A DNA stretch of 64,000 nt from Paenibacillus sp. yr247 (GTDB lineage Bacteria > Bacillota > Bacilli > Paenibacillales > NBRC-103111): positions 62,001 to 126,000 of the forward strand of contig NZ_FNIF01000005.1 of NCBI RefSeq assembly GCF_900103825.1, given 5' to 3'. The notes below the pieces were generated by a model. The model was given only the letters and a program-made list of their open reading frames with translations. It had not been told where the DNA came from and ran no database searches. Positions within the stretch are counted from its first letter, which is position 1, and every line of letters begins with the position of its first letter. A program made the position numbers and the translations under genes. Shown piece by piece: positions 53,989 to 62,153 of the stretch.

Positions 53989-54709
53989 GCTGGACTACCT
54001 CAAATGAGTAGCCAATTCCCCACAGGGTCTGGATGTTCCACGTATCATGCTGTCCTAGCTTTTTACGTAAGTTTTTTACATGTGCATCAACCGTTCGCGT
54101 ACCGCCTGTAAAATCAAAGTTCCACACATAGCCAAGCAGATCCTCTCGTGTGAAAACACGGCTTGGATGACTGGTAAGAAAAAACAACAGTTCGATCTCT
54201 TTCGGCGTAAGCTCAACCCGTTTCCCACCGACAGTGACCCGATACTGGTCAAGATCAATGACGATGTTGCCGATCTCCAGCCATTTGCGGGATGAACTAT
54301 GATGGTTAGACGGCTCCGAAGACAGCTGAAACGTGCGGCGCAGCACAGCCTTGATACGGGCAATAAGCTCATTTGGATCGAAAGGCTTGACCAAATAATC
54401 ATCAACACCCAAATTAAACCCTCTCAACTTATCGATGGACTCTCCTTTTGCTGTGAGGAAAATGATCGGAGTTTGATGAAAAGGGGCTTCCATCTTGCGG
54501 ATTTGCTCGCATAGCTCATAGCCCGATATATCGGGCAGCATGATGTCTAGTAATATCAAATTTGGTTTCTCGTTAGCAATCGTTTGAAGTACTTCCTGCC
54601 CTCGCGTCAGCAAAATTGCCTCATAATTCGAATGCTCCAAATAAAGCCGAACGACTTCGGCTATATTCGGCTCATCATCTACAACAAGAACTTTACCCTC
54701 CGAACTCAC
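53981..54709 (-). CDS. OmpR-family response regulator
   Basis: 242 residues. The receiver domain (about 5-120) has the acidic pair VVDDEPN, the phosphoacceptor Asp in LLLDIMLPD (about 55), Thr in FLTAKGE and Lys in LVKPFDP. The winged-helix DNA-binding domain (about 140-240) has LTPKEIELLFFLTSHPSRVFTREDLL and RTVDAHVKNLRKKLG. It is cotranscribed with the kinase and with a DUF309 gene that overlaps it by four bases. Confidence 0.94.
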   Translation of the reverse strand: MSSEGKVLVVDDEPNIAEVVRLYLEHSNYEAILLTRGQEVLQTIANEKPNLILLDIMLPDISGYELCEQIRKMEAPFHQTPIIFLTAKGESIDKLRGFNLGVDDYLVKPFDPNELIARIKAVLRRTFQLSSEPSNHHSSSRKWLEIGNIVIDLDQYRVTVGGKRVELTPKEIELLFFLTSHPSRVFTREDLLGYVWNFDFTGGTRTVDAHVKNLRKKLGQHDTWNIQTLWGIGYSFEVVQHV

Positions 54710-55239
54710 CTGGCGCCACCCTTTTCCTTACGAATTTGCTGTTGTCTAGCTCTTTCTTCAATAACGTCAGAACGATCTCTTCGCGTATGCTTTTGGATGA
54801 GCAGCTCATCTGCCATTGGGCTTGGCGCCTGCCATGTGAGCCCTCTTCTCGTACTCTCTTCCAAACAGCAAGCTATCAGTTTGGGGTCGGTGATCGGCAA
54901 ATTGATATCCTCATAGCGATAACCATCACGCTCGATTTGATTCCATGTTTGATTAATTAGCTCTTGAAGCTTCACAGCATCTAGCCCCAAAGAACTGACA
55001 TGAGCAGCTTGCGCATTTTTTTCGGCGCTTTGCAGCATTTTCACAGCACCTGTTCGGTTTCCTCTGCGAATATGATACATCCCTACTGCAATTTGAATAA
55101 GAGCGACATAGGTTCTACTACGTTCATCCCCTGGATGTTCCTTCCAGAACTCCTCCATCACTTCATGGCATTCAAAATAATCCCGATGCGCATGGAAATA
55201 TAGTAAGTAATTCGTGTATGCTTCCGGATACTGCTCCAT
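54706..55239 (-). CDS. DUF309 protein
   Basis: 177 residues. The DUF309 signature YFHAHRDYFECHEVMEEFWKEH (about 13-34) with its conserved His and Glu residues is followed by YVALIQIAVGMYHIRRGN. The domain is helical and may bind metal; the role is unknown. It is the first gene of the operon with the two-component system, which makes a shared function possible. Confidence 0.85.
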   Translation of the reverse strand: MEQYPEAYTNYLLYFHAHRDYFECHEVMEEFWKEHPGDERSRTYVALIQIAVGMYHIRRGNRTGAVKMLQSAEKNAQAAHVSSLGLDAVKLQELINQTWNQIERDGYRYEDINLPITDPKLIACCLEESTRRGLTWQAPSPMADELLIQKHTRRDRSDVIEERARQQQIRKEKGGAR

Positions 55240-55422
55240 GGATCGTTCCCCTTACCTTGTTGTGTGATCACGGCAATGCCTATTACTACTCATGTTACTC
55301 GAAAGTTGTGCCCCCGTCCAACATCATCATGGGTGTCCGCTTATTTTCTATCATTTTCCAACGCAACCAATCTATCATTTGGTACGTCCAATTAAGTAGC
55401 TTACTAGAAAGAGGCGTGATGG

Positions 55423-57345
55423 ATGAAAATTAGGAAATGGATGCTCACAAGCACCCTGTTACTATCGATGACTGTTCCAAATGCTGTTCAAGCAGCAGGT
55501 ACCATTAATTTAAGTACGGACAAGACGACGAAATACCGAGTCTATCAGTACAATCATGTGCTCATGGAGTTTGCTGCTTATAAACAAGCTGAAGCGTTTG
55601 CTAAAGGTTTCACGAATAGTCATGTCGAGGAAATAGGCACTCGAAAGTGGCTGTGGAACAATTTCCCTCGTTATCAAGTCTATCAGCTAGATGTAACGAT
55701 GCCAGAGTGGCAATTTGCCTCTTTGGATGAAGCCATCGCCGAAGCGCGTAAATGGACGAACGCGAGTGTTCGCGACCTTCAATCCACAGGCTGGGTGTGG
55801 AATAACTACCCTCGGTACCAGGTGTATCAAAATGAGATCACTCTCGATTCATGGAAGTTTATAACGCTGAACGATGCCGTTGCCGAAGCAAAAAAGTGGG
55901 GCGGCGCCCATATTATCGATTTAAACAGCAATCAATGGATTTGGGACAACATATCTAGTGAGGAAAAGAAATCACTTCGCGCCGGAAAGACCCTTTACAA
56001 GGTATATCAAGGAACTTTTTCGGCAGACAATTGGGAATTTGCATCCTTAGAGGATGCCGTTAACGAAGCCCTCAAATGGGGTAATTCAACCGTTACGAAT
56101 AAAAACACTAAAAAAACCGTATACAGCAATCTTAAATCTTACAAGGTATTCCAGAACGACACGTTTTTGCAAGACTTTGCTTCACTGGATGAAGCCTCTG
56201 ACTTCGCACGGCAATGGGGACACAGCTCGATTTTTAAGGAAGGGCGCAAAATTTGGAATAACTACGCTTCTTATCAAGTGCTGCAAAACACGGCCCTTAT
56301 TGGCGAATTCAAGACGCTACCCGATGCTTTAAGCTATAGTGTGCAGTACAGTAATGCCTCTATTCAAACGCTCGATCATCGTCTACTGTGGGATAATTTC
56401 AAAAAGCTGCAAGTATGGGGCTGGAACGGCGTTGCTGGTGGAGACGCGATTAAAACGCATGTGAATAACACGGTTGGGCTTGATATTGATTCTCCTAGCT
56501 ATTTCGAACTTTCAGATGCAGCTGGCAATCTGAAAGATAATTCAGACGCCGATACCGTCAAATGGCTGCAAAAAAATGGATACACTGTGTATCCACTCGT
56601 CAGCAATCAATTTAGCTCCACCTTGACTACGCAGTTCCTTGCGGATAGCGCCGCCCAAGATAAGTTCGTTCAGGCCTTAGTAGACCGCTCCGTACAGTTA
56701 GGCATTCCTGGCATCAATGTAGACTTCGAAAGCATAGCAGGTACGGATCGCAATGCCTTTACGACCTTCATTGCCAAATTAACTGCCTACGCTCACTTGC
56801 ATAACCTTGTTGTGTCCATAGATCTTCCTCGAGGAAGTGTCAAATGGAATTACCTTTCTGCATTCGACCACGAGAAGCTGGGAAGTCTCGTTGATTACGT
56901 CGTCATCATGGCTTACGATCAATACTATCGTAGCAGCACTTCAGCTGGATCCGTTGCAGGTCTCCCTTGGACAGACGGCGGAATTCAGGAGTTCCTTTCC
57001 TATGGCATTCCCCGGGACAAACTTATCCTAGGTATCCCTTACTATGTGCGAGAATGGAAGCTGGATGCGGCCGGCGCCTTGCAGAGTAATCGAACCTTAT
57101 TGATGAAAGACATCCCTTCTTTATTGGCTTCCAAAACAACCACGCAAACATGGGACAAAACCTTCGAACAATATCGAATCGAGTATCAAGAGGGTGGCTT
57201 TACCTATGTGTTCTGGATGGAAGATGAGGCTACGGTCAAAGCTCGTCTGGACATGGCGAAAAAATACGACATCGCCGGAGTCGCGGCTTGGCGGCTTGGC
57301 TACGATCAAGCGGAATTATGGAAACTAATTTTGCAGAATAAGTAG
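55423..57345 (+). CDS. Secreted GH18-family glycoside hydrolase with six N-terminal repeats
   Basis: 640 residues. A signal peptide (1-24) is followed by six repeats of about 45 residues (roughly 38-82, 84-130, 132-190, 192-239, 240-283, 284-327). Each opens YxVYQ or a variant and most end WxWNNYP-like. The GH18 domain (about 330-640) has GINVDFESIAG with the catalytic acid Glu436, VIMAYDQYY, and WRLGYDQ at the end. The upstream Asp residues of DxxDxE are partly replaced (NVDFE). It probably acts on peptidoglycan or spore cortex like YaaH/YdhD, with the repeats in place of LysM domains; that is inference. Confidence 0.85.
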   Translation: MKIRKWMLTSTLLLSMTVPNAVQAAGTINLSTDKTTKYRVYQYNHVLMEFAAYKQAEAFAKGFTNSHVEEIGTRKWLWNNFPRYQVYQLDVTMPEWQFASLDEAIAEARKWTNASVRDLQSTGWVWNNYPRYQVYQNEITLDSWKFITLNDAVAEAKKWGGAHIIDLNSNQWIWDNISSEEKKSLRAGKTLYKVYQGTFSADNWEFASLEDAVNEALKWGNSTVTNKNTKKTVYSNLKSYKVFQNDTFLQDFASLDEASDFARQWGHSSIFKEGRKIWNNYASYQVLQNTALIGEFKTLPDALSYSVQYSNASIQTLDHRLLWDNFKKLQVWGWNGVAGGDAIKTHVNNTVGLDIDSPSYFELSDAAGNLKDNSDADTVKWLQKNGYTVYPLVSNQFSSTLTTQFLADSAAQDKFVQALVDRSVQLGIPGINVDFESIAGTDRNAFTTFIAKLTAYAHLHNLVVSIDLPRGSVKWNYLSAFDHEKLGSLVDYVVIMAYDQYYRSSTSAGSVAGLPWTDGGIQEFLSYGIPRDKLILGIPYYVREWKLDAAGALQSNRTLLMKDIPSLLASKTTTQTWDKTFEQYRIEYQEGGFTYVFWMEDEATVKARLDMAKKYDIAGVAAWRLGYDQAELWKLILQNK

Positions 57346-57410
57346 AACAAAGAGCAAAGAACAAAGCGCACACCTTTTTGAATTAATGGGTGTGCTCTTT
57401 TTTGTTACGA

Positions 57411-57626
57411 TCAGATAAGATTCCACTCGCTAAATAAGGTTTCTGTTCCGCAGTCTGCGCAGTATTTGGCATCCGGTTTGTTCACTTTATTGCACCCCTT
57501 ATGCAGCAAGGTTTTCTCTTTGGTGCACTTATTTTTCAGCGGAGCTCCACAATGAATGCAATAGCGGTCTTCTTTGTCAGCGACATATTTGCATCTCACA
57601 CAGGTTTGCAATTCCTTCTCGGCCAT
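57411..57626 (-). CDS. Small double zinc-ribbon protein
   Basis: 71 residues from the ATG at 57626 (site AAGGGG). Four CXXC-like pairs are seen: CVRCK, CIHCG, a CTK..KGC region, and CADCG. It probably binds two zinc ions. I do not recognise a specific function. Confidence 0.75.
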   Translation of the reverse strand: MAEKELQTCVRCKYVADKEDRYCIHCGAPLKNKCTKEKTLLHKGCNKVNKPDAKYCADCGTETLFSEWNLI

Positions 57627-57775
57627 AGGTTCAACCCCTTGAAGTATGGTAGCATACTCCAAGTATATGTGAGCAATCGGCGTTGAGGTGAATCATGATC
57701 TTATAAACATTTCCCTTACCCTTCCAGCCTATGTATAAAAATAGGCCTCTTTCGACCACCCTAAATAAGGAGAGA

Positions 57776-57794
57776 CTTTGTTCTACGAACAAAG
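57776..57794. repeat. Perfect inverted repeat before the DUF1540 gene
   Basis: CTTTGTTC-TAC-GAACAAAG is an 8-bp perfect inverted repeat, 34 bp before the ATG. It may be an operator or an mRNA leader hairpin; there is no T-run after it. Confidence 0.5.
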
Positions 57795-57827
57795 ATCCCT
57801 ATATATGGTAGAGGAGGTGAAAGAGGC

Positions 57828-57986
57828 ATGGCAAAAGATGTTCTTTGTGAAGTGAATTCCTGCAAATACTGGGCAAACGGTAATAAATGCAATGCGACCT
57901 CGATTTATGTCGTGAGCCACCACGGCAGCAACCAAGCACGTAATTCTGAAGAAACCGACTGTAAAACCTTTGAACCTAAGATTTAG
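57828..57986 (+). CDS. DUF1540 protein (small Cys-rich, sporulation-associated family)
   Basis: 52 residues: VLCEVNSCKYWANGNKCNA and ETDCKTFEP give the conserved Cys spacing of DUF1540. Such proteins are common in spore formers and probably bind metal. The site GAGGAGGTGAAAGAGGC is strong. The gene is followed by a good terminator. Confidence 0.85.
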   Translation: MAKDVLCEVNSCKYWANGNKCNATSIYVVSHHGSNQARNSEETDCKTFEPKI

Positions 57987-58020
57987 CATCACGGCGGATC
58001 CACAAGTTGTTATTCGAAAG

Positions 58021-58048
58021 AAAGAGGCCTAGAGGGCCTCTTTTTTTC
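58021..58048 (+). terminator. Terminator after the DUF1540 gene
   Basis: AAAGAGGCC-TAGAG-GGCCTCTTT forms a 9-bp stem followed by a T-run. Confidence 0.85.
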
Positions 58049-58073
58049 TCTCTATTCACATTGTAACCAATAA

Positions 58074-58088
58074 TGATAATTATTATCA
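58074..58088. promoter_or_regulatory. Perfect Fur-box sequence in a convergent junction
   Basis: TGATAATTATTATCA matches the 7-1-7 Fur box exactly. It overlaps the stop codon of the yyaL-like gene and has no start codon downstream on either strand within a normal distance. Binding is possible, but a regulatory target is not visible. Confidence 0.45.
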
Positions 58089-60185
58089 GTGTTTCGAGGA
58101 GAGATTTTCGAGCTCGTCAAGATCTTGCGTCGGTGCTTGGCAGGCAAAGTTCTGGCACACGTAGGCCGTTGCCTGCCCTCCAAGCGGCAGCTTGTCTTGG
58201 ACTAGCGGAATGAGCTTCCGCACTTCTTCGCCCGCCGGTCCCGGCGGGTGGAGAATCAGCAGCGCATTTGGCAGGAACTGCCGCTGCACCGTGCGCAGCA
58301 TGTGCTGCGTCTGCGGCTTCGCCGGGTCGCCGGCGATAACGATTTCGCTGGCTTCGCCAAAAGCGAAATCGATCGCGGCCAGCGTGAGCGCGTGGCCCGG
58401 CGGGTAGGACGCTACAGCTCCGGCGAATGCCTGGAGCTGCTCGTCAGCTGCCTGCGACAGCTTCGCGTCGTAGGTCAGCCTAGACAGCCGCAGCAAATTC
58501 AGCGCGGCTGCAGCGTTGCCCGACGGCATCGCGCCGTCGTAGATCTCTTTAGGGCGGGTAAGCAGCTGCTCGGCATCGCTGCCGTAGAAGAAGAGCCCGC
58601 CCTTCTCTTCGTCCCCGAAGAGCCGGAGCATGTCTTCGTTCAGCTGGACGGCTTCACGGAGATAGCGCAGCTCGAATGTTGCCTCGTACAGCTCGATAAG
58701 ACCCCACACGAGGAACGCGTAGTCGTCCACGTAGCCGAGGAAAGCAGCTTCGCCGTCGCGATAGCGGGCGAGCAAACGCCCATCCTCCCTGCGGAGCTCG
58801 CGCAGCAGGAAATCCGCAGCTTTCGCAGCAGCCTCCGCGTAAGCCGGTTTGTCCAAAGCCCGTGCTGCCTTGGACAGCGCAGCTATCATCAGACCGTTCC
58901 ACGCGGTCAGAATCTTGTCATCTTTGCCCGGATGTATGCGCTGTTCGCGATGCGCGAACAGCTTGCCACGGGCTGCCTCGATCCGCTGCTTCAGCTGATC
59001 CAGAGGGATCTGCTTACGCTTCGCAAAGGACTCCACCGTCGTCTCCATCAAGTTCGGGATGTTATGCCCCTCGAAATTACCCGACTCCGTAATATCAAAC
59101 AACTCGGCATAGAGATCACCCTCGTCCACACCCAGCACATCCACCACTTCATCTGGTGTCCAGAGATAAAACTTGCCTTCCTCGCCTTCAGAGTCGGCAT
59201 CCTCCGCTGAATAGAAGGCCCCGCCCTCATCGGTCATGTCCCGAAGAACGTAAGTTATGACTTGCTCAGCCACTTCGGCATACTTGGCTTTGCCAGTTAC
59301 CTGATGCGCTTCTGTGTAAGTCATGATTAGAAGAGCATTGTCGTACAGCATCTTTTCGAAGTGCGGTACCAACCATTTCTCATCTACCGAATAGCGCGAA
59401 AAGCCGAAGCCGATGTGATCGTACATACCCCCACGGTGCATCGCATCCAGTGTTTTTTCTACAATTTCAAGCGCACGCTCATTGCCCGTTTTTATATAAT
59501 ATCTCAATAAAAATGACAGATTGTGAGAGGTTGGGAACTTGGGTGAATGACCGAATCCGCCATATTCGGGATCAAATGTCTTCTCATACAAGCGGAACGC
59601 TTCATGAAGCGTTTCCTCCGACACCTCACCACCTGTGCGATGCTCGAGTAAACGACTTGAAGTCTCTTGAATTACCTGCTCTCCCACCTCGCGAATACGT
59701 TCAGCGTCTTCTTTCCACTTATCCGCGATCTGCGCAACAATCTCTACCATCCCAGCGCGATTGTACTTCCGACTGCGCGGGAAATACGTCCCAGCGAAGA
59801 ACGGCTTCTTCTCAGGCGTCAAAAATACAGTAAGAGGCCATCCACCCTGTCCTGTCATCGCTTGACAAACAGCCATGTAAATATGGTCAACATCGGGGCG
59901 CTCTTCGCGGTCCACTTTGATCGAAATAAAATCCTTATTCAGCATATCTGCTACCGCTTGGTCCTCGAACGATTCATGAGCCATGACGTGGCACCAGTGG
60001 CATGTGGTATTTTATTCCAATAACTAAGAATACCCAATAGATAAGAAGATGGGCTTGTTCTCCATTTTCGCTTTTTCAAAAGCCTCATCCGACCAAGGGA
60101 ACCAGTCAACTGGATTATTCTGATGTTGTATCAAATAAGGCGACTTTTCCTTGGCTAATCTATTGGGTTTATTGTTGGTTGTCAT
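58086..60185 (-). pseudogene. yyaL: YyaL-like thioredoxin-domain protein, interrupted by a 21-nt insert with two stops
   Basis: The N-terminal part starts at ATG 60185 with a full AAGGAGGTGAT site and runs 53 codons, ending in FLSIGYS. Then come seven extra codons (60006-60026), the first TAG and the fifth TAA, after which the frame continues without a shift as TCHWCHVMAHESFED and reaches its normal end. Removing 21 nt restores the family sequence exactly. The rest is complete: thioredoxin-like domain (CHWCH, GGWPLTVFLTPEKKPF), then an (alpha/alpha)6-barrel-like domain to about residue 690. As it stands the protein is split, unless the gap is bypassed or translation restarts at ATG 59984, which has no site. 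The 3' third is strongly G+C-rich. Confidence 0.85.
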
Positions 60186-60459
60186 GGGGCATCACCTCCT
60201 TGTGTTCTGGAATATTTTTGATATATCGAGTTTAGCATACCCTGATAAGAAGAAAAAACCTATACTATGAAAGCTAAAGGATTCTTGTCCATGCATGCTT
60301 CTCCTTTCGGATCCTATAAATGATTACAACAATCATAAATACCGAGTGATAATCCGAACCAAATTTGCATGACCACAGTTTCTATATCCGTCAGCTGTCT
60401 TGTAGGCGACAATTTATATTCTTTCTGACTTTTCAAACCTTTCACCTTCAAAACTTTGT

Positions 60460-60762
60460 TTAATAACCCATTTCTTTCAGTAGACGGGATAAGACTCGAA
60501 GACGTTCTCCTATCATTTCGCCATCCTCGGAGATATCGACCTTTCCCCTATCATTCCACTGGGCCAATCCCAGGGATAGACCTTTTGCATCCGTATTACG
60601 GGCGTAACGGCCGTCAACCTGCTCATAATTTTCTGAAACGATAACAGGCTTATGTTTTAAAACAAGTTTATTACCTTGGTGAGTGTATGTAATACCTTTC
60701 CTTTGAAAATGATGTATTTGACTATTATATTTGTCCCTCTTCTTTTGAACGCTAGTCTCATA
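60460..60762 (-). pseudogene. Remnant of a DUF6530-like gene without a start codon
   Basis: On the minus strand a frame is open from 60762 to the stop at 60460-60462, but it has no usable ATG, GTG or TTG near its beginning. It reads LVLKHKPVIVSENYEQ, VDGRYARNTDAKGLSLGLAQW, NDRGKVDIS and then EMIGERLRVLSRLLKEMGY. I recall HKPVIV...ENY and NTDAKGLSLGLAQWN from proteins labelled DUF6530, which are longer; here the middle seems deleted between KVDIS and the C-terminus. The 274 bases between this and the yyaL start show no gene. Confidence 0.5.
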
Positions 60763-60799
60763 TTATGCTAGTGAACTACTAGAAAGGAAGTGGACAGAA

Positions 60800-61396
60800 A
60801 TGTACAAAAGAACCGTTGCAAAAAGTACGATAAAAAAAGTACAAACTCCGGCAAAAAAAGTACAAACACCTACAAGAAGATCGGGGATATCCGCCGGCAG
60901 TGTAAGAAAATTTTTGGCTTCTGCTCAAAGATCATTGAAAACACAAAAACCCGCTGTTATTAACCAAACTAGGACAATCAGTACGGATAGCAGTTGGGTA
61001 AATGCAATTCAAATCGATCGAAATCCGGCATGGGTAGCACCTCAAACAGGCGAATCCTACGTTTGGGGAAAAAATGATCCGAATGGTCCAACGGCCGTGG
61101 TCGCCAGAAGATTTATGTTCAACAGGGATCGAGATGAAATTGCTAACGCTACATTATTCCTAGCCGTTGATAACTTTGCCATCGTATTGATAAATGGAAG
61201 AGCCGTAGTTATCGACAGTCCGCAGGCTAATGTTTCATTCTTTAATCCGGGAAGAACATTCGATATCGTGCGCTTCCTTCGCAGAGGCAGGAATGATATT
61301 GTGATTGCCGCTTTTAACTTCCCTTCGAATGCCAACAGAAGCGATATCAATCCCGCTGGTGTCCTTGCACGTATCAAAATTGTTTTTAAAAAGTAA
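60800..61396 (+). CDS. Basic protein with a jelly-roll-like C-terminal domain, function unknown
   Basis: 198 residues. The N-terminal 60 are Lys/Thr/Ser-rich with a repeat (KKVQTP twice) and no signal peptide. Residues 75-198 look like an all-beta jelly-roll: ARRFMFNRDRDEIANATLFLAVDNFAIVLINGRAVV, then FDIVRFLRRGRNDIVIAAFN, the pattern of carbohydrate-binding-like domains in some glycosidases and phage proteins. The site AAAGGAAGTGG precedes the ATG. It has its own terminator. I do not know the family; a spore-surface role is only a guess. Confidence 0.7.
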   Translation: MYKRTVAKSTIKKVQTPAKKVQTPTRRSGISAGSVRKFLASAQRSLKTQKPAVINQTRTISTDSSWVNAIQIDRNPAWVAPQTGESYVWGKNDPNGPTAVVARRFMFNRDRDEIANATLFLAVDNFAIVLINGRAVVIDSPQANVSFFNPGRTFDIVRFLRRGRNDIVIAAFNFPSNANRSDINPAGVLARIKIVFKK

Positions 61397-61404
61397 TTAA
61401 GATC

Positions 61405-61448
61405 AAAGACCCTTGCGACGTTTTTTGAAGACGTTTGAAGGGTCTTTT
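61405..61448 (+). terminator. Terminator after the jelly-roll-like gene
   Basis: AAAGACCCTT and AAGGGTCTTT form a 10-bp perfect outer stem around a loop that holds a further CGAC/GACG-like pairing, followed by TTTT. Confidence 0.8.
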
Positions 61449-61556
61449 ACGTATGCCCCTCCTCTAATCGAAAAGGCCAGGAATGCAACATTGACGTTGA
61501 ATAACCCAGCCTTTAAGTTTTAAGTTGATTTTACATAAAGTAAATTATGGGCATAT

Positions 61557-61584
61557 TTGCTAATGATCAGTAAAATGATACAAT
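61557..61584 (+). promoter_or_regulatory. Putative promoter of the VOC gene
   Basis: TTGCTA (61557-61562) and TACAAT (61579-61584) have a 16-bp spacer, 45 bp before the ATG. Confidence 0.4.
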
Positions 61585-61629
61585 TAATCGGTACATGTTA
61601 TAACAATTAAAAACGAAGGAGTGAATCAA

Positions 61630-62058
61630 ATGGCAATTGATGTTTATCTTAATTTTAATGGAAACTGTCGTGAAGCCGTAGAGTATTACGCAGAGGTATT
61701 TGGAACCGAAAAACCCCAAATCATGACCTTTGGAGAGACACCAGCTGACCCATCATATCCTCTTCCTGAGGAAGCAAAAAATTTAGTCATGCACGCTCGA
61801 ATTAACGTTCAAGGAAGTACTATTATGTTCTCTGATGTGTTCCCAGGAATGCCCTTTGTTGCCGGAAACAACATAAGCCTTACTGTCGGCAGCAAAAACA
61901 TCGATGAAGTTAAATCTTTATTTCATAAGTTGAAAGTAGGCGGCAAGGTAGGCATGGAGCTTCAAGAAACATTTTGGAGCAAATGCTACGGAAATTTAGA
62001 AGATAAGTTCGGTATCCATTGGCAGTTTAACTATGACAATGGTGAATCCGTCATGTAA
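61630..62058 (+). CDS. VOC-family (PhnB/YjdN-like) protein
   Basis: 142 residues from the ATG at 61630 (site GAAGGAG). IDVYLNFNGNCREAVEYYAEVFG at the start and WSKCYGNLEDKFGIHWQFNY at the end are typical of PhnB-like glyoxalase-fold proteins. The metal-binding residues of true glyoxalases are not clear. No substrate can be assigned. Confidence 0.85.
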   Translation: MAIDVYLNFNGNCREAVEYYAEVFGTEKPQIMTFGETPADPSYPLPEEAKNLVMHARINVQGSTIMFSDVFPGMPFVAGNNISLTVGSKNIDEVKSLFHKLKVGGKVGMELQETFWSKCYGNLEDKFGIHWQFNYDNGESVM

Positions 62059-62153
62059 ATGGAAAGAAAATTTTAATGCATTCAAAAAGGATATCGACTC
62101 TTTCTTTTTCAAGAAATGAATCGATATTTTTTTGTATCTCGCTACGCCTCCAC

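Noticed and set aside
58248..59210. A long open frame of about 320 codons on the plus strand
   Set aside because: It lies wholly antisense to the yyaL-like gene in its G+C-rich part, where stop codons are rare by composition, and its product shows no domain.
60006..60026. Reading the yyaL stops as selenocysteine or pyrrolysine codons
   Set aside because: The two stops are TAG and TAA in seven codons that have no counterpart in the family, so recoding would add extra residues rather than restore the sequence.
60456..60644. A plus-strand frame of 62 codons
   Set aside because: It is antisense to the DUF6530-like remnant, which has the clearer protein-like sequence, and has no good ribosome binding site.
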